From DUMJ01 sp964655195 (GTDB taxonomy: Bacteria; DUMJ01), in assembly GCA_964655195.1 (NCBI GenBank), contig CAZZLK010000039.1, positions 1-7,908 of the forward strand: a stretch of 7,908 nt of DNA, in the 5' to 3' direction. Made by a program: the position numbers and the translations under genes. The notes beneath the pieces were generated by a model. That model was not told where the DNA came from, made no database searches, and worked only from the letters and a program-made list of their open reading frames with translations. The number at the start of each line of letters is the position of its first letter. Positions within the stretch are counted from its first letter, which is position 1. This document shows positions 1 through 6,526 of this stretch, one piece after another.

Positions 1-12
1 ACCGTTACCTAG

Positions 13-42
13 TTGACAGTTGATGCTATTTTATGGTATAGT
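13..42 (+). promoter_or_regulatory. Sigma-70-type promoter of the infC operon
   Basis: A perfect -35 hexamer TTGACA (13-18) is followed after 18 bases by TATAGT (37-42), which matches the -10 consensus at five of six positions. A TG dinucleotide at 34-35, one base before the -10 box, makes it an extended -10 element. Transcription would begin near 48-50, leaving a leader of only about 35 bases before the infC start. This is too short for the long leader that L20 or IF-3 control uses in many Firmicutes. The call rests on motif match and position only. Confidence 0.75.
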
Positions 43-68
43 CTAGCAGTAAGAAGTAATATTTTGGT

Positions 69-87
69 AAGGAGGGATTGGTAAATA
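69..87 (+). promoter_or_regulatory. Shine-Dalgarno and ATA start codon of infC
   Basis: AAGGAGGG (69-76) is a near-perfect ribosome binding site. Eight bases downstream lies the codon ATA (85-87), in frame with IF-3 and directly preceded by an in-frame TAA (82-84), so translation cannot start further upstream in this frame. Translation from ATA gives the conserved IF-3 beginning (xSNELRVNNQI). The first ordinary start in the frame is GTG at 166, which would remove 27 residues of the N-terminal domain and has no comparable binding site. infC is known to use rare start codons (ATT in Escherichia coli), through which IF-3 limits its own synthesis. Confidence 0.85.
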
Positions 88-672
88 AGTAACGAATTAA
101 GAGTAAATAACCAGATTCAGGCAGTCCAGATTAGGCTTATAGATGCCAATGGAAGGCATATAGGAGTGGTACCGTTAAAGGAAGGATTGAGATTAGCAAG
201 AGAGGCGGGTTTGGATTTAGTAGAGATAAATCCGGGGGCTAATCCACCAGTATGTAAGATCTTAGATTATGGAAAGTTTCAGTACGAGAAGAATAAGAAG
301 GATAAGGAGGCTAAGAAGAAGCAGAAAGTTATAGATGTAAAAGAGATAAGACTCAGACCAGAGATCGGATTACACGATCTGGAAACCAAGATCAGAGGTG
401 CTAAAGAATTTCTGGCGGAAGGCAATAAGGTAAAGTTTACGATAAGACTTAGAGGAAGACAGTTTCTACATACTGACAGGAGTGAATCTTTAGTAAATCA
501 AATTGTAGAGCTTTTAAAGGATGTTGCAGTGGTTGAATCTGAGAAACCTATCTCTGAAGAGAACAGGGAGTATACAATAGTATTTTCACCTAAGAAACAG
601 GAGGAGAAGAAAGATGGGAAAAGGTCTAAAGACGCACAAAGGAGCAGCGAAGAGGTTCAAAGTAACAGGTAG
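85..672 (+). CDS. infC: Translation initiation factor IF-3
   Basis: IF-3 binds the 30S subunit, keeps it apart from 50S and checks the start codon and initiator tRNA. Read from ATA at 85, the protein has 195 residues. The N-terminal domain (about 1-75) carries the typical SNELRVN start, VVPLKEGLRLAREAGLDLVE and PPVCKILDYGKF. A lysine-rich linker helix (about 75-90) follows, then the C-terminal domain from VKEIRLRP through FTIRLRGR to the usual end near FSPKKQ (residue 172). Most IF-3 proteins stop about there; this one continues for 23 very polar residues that run into rpmI in another frame, giving a 59-base overlap. The start was chosen for its binding site, the preceding stop codon and the conserved N-terminus. 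A discriminating start suggests the usual IF-3 feedback on its own translation. Confidence 0.96.
   Translation: MSNELRVNNQIQAVQIRLIDANGRHIGVVPLKEGLRLAREAGLDLVEINPGANPPVCKILDYGKFQYEKNKKDKEAKKKQKVIDVKEIRLRPEIGLHDLETKIRGAKEFLAEGNKVKFTIRLRGRQFLHTDRSESLVNQIVELLKDVAVVESEKPISEENREYTIVFSPKKQEEKKDGKRSKDAQRSSEEVQSNR
599..606 (+). promoter_or_regulatory. Ribosome binding site of rpmI inside infC
   Basis: AGGAGG (599-604) and the overlapping AGGAG (602-606) lie 9 and 7 bases before the rpmI ATG at 614, inside the coding sequence for the IF-3 tail. Ribosomes finishing infC pass over this site and beyond it by 59 bases, so the two genes are probably translationally linked. Confidence 0.8.
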
Positions 673-817
673 TGGAAAGATAATGAGGGCACATGCATAC
701 AGTGGCCATCATTTTATGAAGAAGAGTAAATCTGCCCTTAGAGTTCTTAAAAGTCTTACAGTAGTAGATAAGACCAATATTAAAGCAGTTAAAAGATTAA
801 TACCTCATAGTTTATAA
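614..817 (+). CDS. rpmI: Large ribosomal subunit protein bL35
   Basis: This is a small, very basic protein of the 50S subunit, 67 residues long (the family is usually 64-66). It shows the family signature KTHKGAAKRFKVTGSGKI at residues 6-23, a basic middle with HHFMKKSKSALR, and the C-terminal KRLIP near residue 61, as in other L35 proteins. The ATG at 614 follows a strong AGGAGG site. It lies between infC, which it overlaps by 59 bases, and rplT, nine bases downstream, the classic infC-rpmI-rplT order. In Escherichia coli rpmI and rplT are repressed by L20 binding to the mRNA; whether that occurs here cannot be read directly. Confidence 0.97.
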   Translation: MGKGLKTHKGAAKRFKVTGSGKIMRAHAYSGHHFMKKSKSALRVLKSLTVVDKTNIKAVKRLIPHSL

Positions 818-826
818 GGTGGAAAA

Positions 827-1186
827 ATGGCTAGAGTAAAAGGTGGAGTAGTTACAAGAAGAAGACATAAAAAGATACTGAAACTTGCTAAGGGGTATAG
901 GGGCGCGAGGAGTAGAAGGTTTAGGACCGCTAATGAGACTCTCTTAAAGGCTCTTAGTTATGCCTATAGAGATAGAAAAGCCAGGAAGAGAGAATTTAGG
1001 AGGCTATGGATAGCTAGGATAAATGCTGGCGTCCGAGAACTAGGTATGACTTATTCTCAGTTTATGCATGGTTTGAAGCTAGCAGGCATCTCTTTAAACC
1101 GTAAGGTATTGGCAGAGTTAGCAGTCTCAGATAAAGAAGAGTTTAGAAGAATAGTAGAGTTATCCAGGTCTGCCCTTAGAGCCTAG
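827..1186 (+). CDS. rplT: Large ribosomal subunit protein bL20
   Basis: L20 binds 23S rRNA early in 50S assembly, with a long basic N-terminal helix (about 1-60) and a globular C-terminal domain (60-119). The start ARVKGGVVTRRRHKKILKLAKGYRG is cut here to its key features: RVK at 3-5, RRRHKK at 11-16 and AKGYRGARSRRFR from about 21. RRLWIARINAG and the following YSQFMHGLKLAGISLNRK-type stretch are also diagnostic. At 119 residues it has the normal length. The binding site AAGGTGG (816-822) overlaps the rpmI stop, suggesting coupled translation. L20 is the usual autogenous repressor of rpmI-rplT. The next gene follows after only 9 bases with no terminator, so L20 shares its transcript with sugar genes. 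Confidence 0.98.
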   Translation: MARVKGGVVTRRRHKKILKLAKGYRGARSRRFRTANETLLKALSYAYRDRKARKREFRRLWIARINAGVRELGMTYSQFMHGLKLAGISLNRKVLAELAVSDKEEFRRIVELSRSALRA

Positions 1187-1195
1187 AGGTCTTCT

Positions 1196-2155
1196 ATGAG
1201 GGGACTAGTCTATTTTGGTATATTAGTCCTTAGTATTCTGATGAGCTATTTTTCTACACCTATCTTTAGAAGGTTTTCTATAAAGGTAGGGCTTCTGGAT
1301 AGGCCCAATCCACGTAAAATCCATTCTGAACCGATCCCCCTAGCTGGGGGATTTAGTTTTTTATTTGTTTTTGTTACTCTTTCTCTCATCTTCCTTCCAG
1401 TGGATAAAAAGTTAATGAGTATCATAGGTGGAGCATTACTTATATTCTTCACCCATCTGGTTGATGATTACTTTAAGGCAAACTCAAGAGACTTTCCTGC
1501 TCTTCCAAAGTTCCTGGGTCAGGTAGCTAGTGCCCTTATAGTGATCGCTGGAGGAATAAGTATATCCGCTATCAGAAATCCATTCAATGGGGTATATATG
1601 GTCTTCTCACCTGCTGTTTCCACCATACTCACAGTAATATGGATAGTAGGTGTGAGTAATCTTGTGAACTTTGCCGATGGACTGGATGGCTTGGCATCAG
1701 GGATAACTGCTATAGCCAGTAGTACTTTGGCAATAGTCAGCAATCTATTAAATAGAGGATATGCAACAACTATGGCGGTTATCTTACTCGGTATCTCTCT
1801 GGGCTTCCTGAAGCATAATATGAGTCAGACTAACAAGGTGTTTATGGGAGATAGTGGGGCTTATCTGCTCGGATTTATACTGGGAACTATAGCTATAGAG
1901 GGGACTATGAAGAGTACTACAGCTATTGCAGTCCTTGTTCCCTTTATAGTTCTTGGCCAGCCAATTATAGATACAGGTATAAATGTCATAAGGAGGACCC
2001 TTAAAGGAGAACCATTCTATAAGGCTGATAAGGAACACCTGCATCACAGGTTATTGAACTGGGGTTTAAATACCACCCAGACGCTTCTTTTCATATATCT
2101 CATCAATATATGTTTCTCATTGATGGCTCTTCTAGTTATATTTGCTAGAAAGTAG
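1196..2155 (+). CDS. WecA/TagO-type polyprenyl-phosphate sugar-1-phosphate transferase (MraY family)
   Basis: This membrane enzyme should transfer a sugar phosphate, probably GlcNAc-1-phosphate from UDP-GlcNAc, to undecaprenyl phosphate at the inner face of the membrane. That is the first step of a lipid-linked glycan. In 319 residues of mostly hydrophobic segments (about ten membrane spans) the family motifs appear in order: DRPNPRKIH (35-43) followed by a PIPxxGG element, the metal/catalytic pair D90-D91, NFADGLDGLASG (158-169), FMGDSG (216-221) and HLHHR (281-285). The histidine motif and the length separate it from true MraY and place it with WecA/TagO; the exact sugar cannot be told. The ATG has a modest AGAGG site overlapping the rplT stop. 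Its position inside the translation operon, with no glycosyltransferase cluster in view, leaves open which polymer it starts. Confidence 0.92.
   Translation: MRGLVYFGILVLSILMSYFSTPIFRRFSIKVGLLDRPNPRKIHSEPIPLAGGFSFLFVFVTLSLIFLPVDKKLMSIIGGALLIFFTHLVDDYFKANSRDFPALPKFLGQVASALIVIAGGISISAIRNPFNGVYMVFSPAVSTILTVIWIVGVSNLVNFADGLDGLASGITAIASSTLAIVSNLLNRGYATTMAVILLGISLGFLKHNMSQTNKVFMGDSGAYLLGFILGTIAIEGTMKSTTAIAVLVPFIVLGQPIIDTGINVIRRTLKGEPFYKADKEHLHHRLLNWGLNTTQTLLFIYLINICFSLMALLVIFARK
2130..2150. repeat. Inverted repeat at the end of the WecA-like gene
   Basis: The arms TTCTAG (2130-2135) and CTAGAA (2145-2150) are perfect reverse complements around a 9-base AT-rich centre. It overlaps the last codons of the upstream gene. 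No T-run follows, so it does not look like an intrinsic terminator. It could be an operator or a small mRNA hairpin, or chance in AT-rich coding sequence. Confidence 0.4.
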
Positions 2156-2161
2156 GTGACA

Positions 2162-2176
2162 CTAATCTTAGATTAG
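2162..2176. repeat. Palindrome directly before the DUF401 gene
   Basis: The arms CTAATCT (2162-2168) and AGATTAG (2170-2176) are perfect reverse complements around one central base. As RNA this would fold as a 6-bp stem with a 3-base loop. The second arm ends at the base before the ATG at 2177. The only Shine-Dalgarno-like stretch, AGGTGA (2154-2159), lies 17 bases before the start. Folding would bring the two close together. Confidence 0.55.
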
Positions 2177-3376
2177 ATGTCTGCTTTATTGAAGATTGCT
2201 ACAGCTTTTATAGTAGTTGTTTTCCTTTTACTTCGTAAAGTAAAGCTTGGATATTGTCTTTTGATGGGTTCATTGGTCCTGGGTATCTTATTTGGTATTC
2301 AGTTTATAGATTATTTTAAGTTTACTCTCATGGCATTTAGAGATCCTGCAAATCAGAAACTGATAATAACCCTTTCTACCATCTTGATCCTAGCAAATGT
2401 AATGGGTGAGACCAGACAGTTAGAAAGGATAGTATCCCTGGCTCGAAATGTGATAAGAAATCCCAAGATAGTTCTGACCGCTATGCCAGCTTTAATAGGA
2501 TTTCTCCCCATTCCTGGTGGAGCTCTTTTTTCTGCGCCTCTGGTAGAGAAGACAGATATTGAATCAGAGATTAATCCATCTATGCGTTCATTTATAAACT
2601 ACTGGTTCAGACACGTATGGGAATATTTCTTCCCTCTCTATCCCGAGGTGATACTGGCTACCGCTCTTACAGGTATAAAGATGTCTAAGTTTATATCGAT
2701 ACAGTTTCCGTTGTCTATTACCGCTATTACAGTTGGCTTCATAGTTATAAGTAGAATAAAGCTTACCAGTAATATACAGGACCCGGTTGATGGCGATTGG
2801 AAAACCCTTATCCTCTATGTACTACCTATTCTTATCCCGATAGTACTCATATTAATCGGCGTAACATCCTGGCTGAGTATACTTATAGGCGTCTTTATAG
2901 CTCTGGCTATAAACAGAAAAAGTACCTCAGAACTTTTGACAAAGGTCTTTAGAAAATTTCCCTGGGATGTAATCTTGAATGTAGTAGGGGTTGTTGTATT
3001 CAAGAGTTTTATAGAGAATACAGGTGGAATTCCTCAAATGGTTCAATTTTTTACTCAGCATAATTTCCCCATAATTGTCATCATTACCGTTGCCCCATTT
3101 TTAGTTGGATTGTTCAGTGGTATGGGTATTGTCCCTATCGGAGTTACATTCCCTCTTATAATACCACTAGCAAAGGATGGTAACTTTTATAGCACTATAA
3201 TGCTGGCATATGCCTGTGGATTTATGGGGGTAATGTTATCCCCTGCTCATCTCTGTCTAGTGGTAAGTAATCAATACTTTAATGCTGATATAAGAGAGGT
3301 TTATCGGTTACTTGCAATTCCAGTTATATCGATTATAATTGTTGCATTGTTCTTATATCTAGTAAAAGGAGGCTGA
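2177..3376 (+). CDS. DUF401 family membrane protein, putative carrier
   Basis: A 399-residue integral membrane protein with about ten hydrophobic spans, no signal peptide and no soluble domain. It carries the hallmarks I associate with Pfam DUF401: a proline/glycine loop GFLPIPGGALFSAPLV (108-123), the aromatic stretch NYWFRHVWEYFFPLYP (141-156) and GVMLSPAHLCLVVSNQ near the C-terminus (351-366). The two P/G loops in each half resemble the re-entrant loops of ion-transporter superfamily carriers for organic anions, but the substrate is unknown. The ATG at 2177 follows an in-frame TAG (2174-2176), so no earlier start is possible. The binding site is weak and distant, with a palindrome between. 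It lies 7 bases ahead of the mannosidase gene, which hints at a sugar-linked substrate; this is inference only. Confidence 0.85.
   Translation: MSALLKIATAFIVVVFLLLRKVKLGYCLLMGSLVLGILFGIQFIDYFKFTLMAFRDPANQKLIITLSTILILANVMGETRQLERIVSLARNVIRNPKIVLTAMPALIGFLPIPGGALFSAPLVEKTDIESEINPSMRSFINYWFRHVWEYFFPLYPEVILATALTGIKMSKFISIQFPLSITAITVGFIVISRIKLTSNIQDPVDGDWKTLILYVLPILIPIVLILIGVTSWLSILIGVFIALAINRKSTSELLTKVFRKFPWDVILNVVGVVVFKSFIENTGGIPQMVQFFTQHNFPIIVIITVAPFLVGLFSGMGIVPIGVTFPLIIPLAKDGNFYSTIMLAYACGFMGVMLSPAHLCLVVSNQYFNADIREVYRLLAIPVISIIIVALFLYLVKGG
3365..3372 (+). promoter_or_regulatory. Ribosome binding site of the mannosidase gene
   Basis: AAAGGAGG lies in the last codons of the DUF401 gene, two bases before its TGA stop and 11 bases before the ATG at 3384. 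The strong site contrasts with the poor one of the DUF401 gene and suggests the mannosidase is made in larger amounts from the same mRNA. Confidence 0.75.
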
Positions 3377-3383
3377 GATACTG

Positions 3384-6300
3384 ATGGAAAAATTGGAACA
3401 GGCAATACAGAGATTGGAGCTGAGATTAGGAGAACTCAATACGTTCAAGCTAGTAAAAAGGTCTAACCTGACGGGATGGTTATTCAGTATCGATAAGAAG
3501 AACTGGCAGGTCTTGCATATTAGTGAAAAATGGCCAGTGCAAGCCTTTCCTTGTTACTTTATGAAAGAATTTACTATCCCGGAAGAATTCAAAGGACTGC
3601 CGGTTAGATTACAGATCTGGGTAGAGGGGGAGGGGATTGTATATATTAATGGGAAGCCTGTGGGGGGATTAGATCCAAACCATAGAGAGTTTAGATTGCT
3701 TGATTTGGCTGTTGGTGGAGAAAAGTTTACAGTCCTGATTGAGGCTGTTCCTAGGGGACCATTCGGCAGTTATGTAGCAGAACCACATCTTGCTCAGTCA
3801 CGTCTGGTAAGTATTGATGAATCTGTAGAATCCGCTCTGTTCGATTTATATGCAGTCCTGGATGCAGCTAAGAATCTTCCCAATGAGAATGAGCTGAAAG
3901 AGATCCTGATAGATGCGCTTGATTCTTCTCTGAGCCTGGTAAAATTCCACTCTAACACGGGAGATTATCTGGTAAGTGTTACAGAGAATCCTTTTGGTAG
4001 CAGGATGATCTTTGGTGTATGGAATCCTCCTGTCCCGAAGGGAGAGTTTATAAGCCCTGAAGAGACGAGAAGGAGTATCGTGGAAGCTGGTAAGAAGATG
4101 ATGGAACTGCTGGATAAGATAAAGACTCAGTATCCGCCGGTGGGTAATATCACATTGACAGGACATTCTCATATAGACCTCGCCTGGCTCTGGCCTATGT
4201 CCGAAACAAGGAGAAAGATCAGAAGAACATCTTCTACTATGATCTCTTTGATGGATAGATACAGTGATTTTAAATATAACCAGAGCAGTGCACAGATTTA
4301 TGCCTTCTTAAAAGAGGATGAACCTGAACTGTACGAGAGAGTTAAGGAGAAGGTAAAGAGTGGGCAGTGGGAACCAGTAGGAGGTATGTGGGTTGAGAGT
4401 GATTGTAACCTTACTTCAGGCGAATCTCTTGTAAGGCAGATTCTTTACGCACAGAAGTTCTTTGAGAGAGAGTTTGGTAAGAGATGTAAAGTTGCCTGGC
4501 TTCCTGATGCCTTTGGCTTCACCTGGACACTCCCACAGATATTTAAGAAGGCAGGTATAGACTATTTCCTGACCACCAAGATAAACTGGAACGAGACAAA
4601 CAAGTTCCCATATGACCTTTTCTTCTGGCAGGGATTGGATGGAACCAGAATAATAGCCCACTCATTCTTGAATCCTGGTCAGGGTTATAACGGTAATATC
4701 CAGGCACTGGATATACTTGGTACATGGAAAAATTACAGACAAAAATCCATCTATCCTGATACTCTTCTATCCTTTGGTTTTGGTGATGGCGGTGGCGGAC
4801 CAACCAGAGAGATGCTAGAGATGTATCAGAGATTTAGGGAATTTCCAGGATTCCCGAGACTGAAGATGGGGTTTGTGGAGGAATTCTTTGAAAGAATCCC
4901 TAAAGAAGGTCTTCCAGTTTGGGATGGAGAACTCTATCTGGAGCTTCATCGTGGTACATATACCACTCAGTCAAAGATGAAGAAGGCTAACAGAAAGGTT
5001 GAGCATCTCCTCTATACCGCCGAGGTCATTGCAAGTATAGGATATCTTATAACTGGCAGGTATCCTCAGGATGAACTGACATTAGACTGGCATAAACTTC
5101 TTAGGAATCAGTTCCACGATATACTCCCCGGATCATCCATCAAAGAGGTATATGAGGATGCCCTTAGAGAGTTAAAGGAGGTAGAAGATTCTACAAACAG
5201 AATTATAGCAGAATCTCTAAAGGCTATAGTTGGGAGATTGAAACTGGATAGAGAGGCCATTATCGTTTTTAACCCAAATTCATTCCCCAGAGAGCTCAGA
5301 TATATAGGGGACAATATACCATCAGGTAACTTTGAACTTCCAGATGGTAGACCCGTATATATACAGGACCTACCAGACGGTAATAGACTCTTATACAGTT
5401 CAGATATTAAAATCCCTCCAATGGGCTATGTGATACTGTACAGGTCTAAGAATGTTCCTCAGAATAGTAACATAAATGTTTCTGATGATATTCTAGAGAA
5501 TGATCTGGTAAGGATTAAGATAGGGAAAGATGGTACTATCGTATCTTATTATGACAAGGTAAATGACAGAGAGGTATTTACTGATAGGGGTAATCAGCTC
5601 TGGGCTTACTCTGACAGACCGAGGAATTGGGATGCCTGGGATATAGCTACCGATTACGAGAAATATGGGGAAGAGATTAAAGATGTAGAATATATTAAAG
5701 TCCTGGAGAAAGGTCCTGCAAGGTCTTCTATAGAGGTGAAAAAGAGATACAGAAATTCCTCTATAGTGCAGAGATATATTCTATACGATGGAAGCCCAAG
5801 GTTAGATATAGAGACTAAGATAGATTGGCATGATAGAAGAATACTGGTTAAAGCCATATTCCCATTTGATATCAGAAGCTCTTATGCAACATACGAGATA
5901 GCCTATGGACATATACAGAGACCAACCCATAAAAATACGAGCTGGGATTCTGCAAGATTTGAAGTACCGGGGCATCGTTGGGTCGATATGTCAGAAGGAA
6001 ACTATGGGGTAAGTATACTGAATGATGGTAAGTATGGCTATAGTGCAAACGAGAATAAGATAGGCCTTTCTCTGTTACGTTCTCCGATATATCCAGACTT
6101 CTTTGCCGATGAAGGGGAACAGTCCTTTGTCTATAGCATCTTACCTCATAAAGGTGACTGGAGAACAGAGACGGTGCAGAATGCAATAGCTCTCAATACT
6201 CCTCTTATAGGGATGCCGGTGTTGACATCAGAAGGTGGAGCTGAGCTATCTAGATCATTTATAGAGATAACCCCAGGAAATGTTATAGTTGGAGCATTCA

Positions 6301-6512
6301 AAAAGGCAGAAGAAGATAACGCATTAGTTATAAGGTTATATGAGGCTTACGGCTGCAGGGGAAGGGTAAAGATAAGATTTGGGTTTGATGTAAAGAAGGT
6401 TGTAGAGACAAATCTATTAGAAGATGAGCTCAACCCAGTGAAGTTAGAATCCAACGAGATAGAGGTATTCTTCAAGCCTTATGAGATAAAGACCATAAAG
6501 GTATCTGTATAG
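3384..6512 (+). CDS. Glycoside hydrolase family 38 alpha-mannosidase, Ams1/MAN2C1-like
   Basis: This 1042-residue enzyme should remove terminal alpha-linked mannose with retention, using a divalent metal (zinc or cobalt). There is an N-terminal beta-rich domain (about 1-230, with YINGKPVGG). The GH38 catalytic barrel follows from GHSHIDLAWLWP (260-271). H263 and D265 match metal ligands. D375 in WLPDAFGF matches the nucleophile, and H578 in NQFHDILPGS the last ligand. D468 in FGFGDGGGG is a candidate acid/base residue by position. The helical middle domain spans roughly 520-620, and a large C-terminal beta domain carries IDWHDRR (813-819), IQRPTHKNTS and the FEVPGHRW-type element. There is no signal peptide, so it acts in the cytosol on imported or recycled mannosides. 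Its length and architecture fit the yeast Ams1/MAN2C1 group. Mannosylglycerate hydrolase (MngB) is also GH38 and usually shorter, so that substrate is less likely but open. Confidence 0.95.
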   Translation: MEKLEQAIQRLELRLGELNTFKLVKRSNLTGWLFSIDKKNWQVLHISEKWPVQAFPCYFMKEFTIPEEFKGLPVRLQIWVEGEGIVYINGKPVGGLDPNHREFRLLDLAVGGEKFTVLIEAVPRGPFGSYVAEPHLAQSRLVSIDESVESALFDLYAVLDAAKNLPNENELKEILIDALDSSLSLVKFHSNTGDYLVSVTENPFGSRMIFGVWNPPVPKGEFISPEETRRSIVEAGKKMMELLDKIKTQYPPVGNITLTGHSHIDLAWLWPMSETRRKIRRTSSTMISLMDRYSDFKYNQSSAQIYAFLKEDEPELYERVKEKVKSGQWEPVGGMWVESDCNLTSGESLVRQILYAQKFFEREFGKRCKVAWLPDAFGFTWTLPQIFKKAGIDYFLTTKINWNETNKFPYDLFFWQGLDGTRIIAHSFLNPGQGYNGNIQALDILGTWKNYRQKSIYPDTLLSFGFGDGGGGPTREMLEMYQRFREFPGFPRLKMGFVEEFFERIPKEGLPVWDGELYLELHRGTYTTQSKMKKANRKVEHLLYTAEVIASIGYLITGRYPQDELTLDWHKLLRNQFHDILPGSSIKEVYEDALRELKEVEDSTNRIIAESLKAIVGRLKLDREAIIVFNPNSFPRELRYIGDNIPSGNFELPDGRPVYIQDLPDGNRLLYSSDIKIPPMGYVILYRSKNVPQNSNINVSDDILENDLVRIKIGKDGTIVSYYDKVNDREVFTDRGNQLWAYSDRPRNWDAWDIATDYEKYGEEIKDVEYIKVLEKGPARSSIEVKKRYRNSSIVQRYILYDGSPRLDIETKIDWHDRRILVKAIFPFDIRSSYATYEIAYGHIQRPTHKNTSWDSARFEVPGHRWVDMSEGNYGVSILNDGKYGYSANENKIGLSLLRSPIYPDFFADEGEQSFVYSILPHKGDWRTETVQNAIALNTPLIGMPVLTSEGGAELSRSFIEITPGNVIVGAFKKAEEDNALVIRLYEAYGCRGRVKIRFGFDVKKVVETNLLEDELNPVKLESNEIEVFFKPYEIKTIKVSV

Positions 6513-6526
6513 GAGAAGAAGTGGTG
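6511..6526 (+). promoter_or_regulatory. Ribosome binding site and double GTG start of manA
   Basis: AGGAG (6511-6515) overlaps the stop codon of the mannosidase gene. Two consecutive in-frame GTG codons follow, at 6521 (5 bases after the site) and 6524 (8 bases after). The spacing favours 6524 slightly. The choice changes the protein by one residue. Confidence 0.6.

Noticed and set aside
1..12. End of an upstream gene (TAG at 10-12)
   Set aside because: Twelve bases are too few to support a coding call, although thrS or another gene may lie to the left.
12..24. Imperfect direct repeat GTTGACA/GTTGATG
   Set aside because: It is short, overlaps the -35 box and is not repeated elsewhere; chance is sufficient.
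166..168. GTG as the start of infC
   Set aside because: It would delete conserved N-terminal IF-3 residues and has no matching ribosome binding site, whereas ATA 85 has both the site and the conserved start.
3846..4172. Antisense open frame of 108 codons within the mannosidase gene
   Set aside because: It lies wholly opposite conserved GH38 coding sequence, has no recognisable motif, and its composition is that of a shadow frame.
5872..6186. Antisense open frame of 104 codons within the mannosidase C-terminal domain
   Set aside because: It is opposite well-conserved GH38 sequence, and its His/Ser/Tyr-rich low-information translation matches no family.
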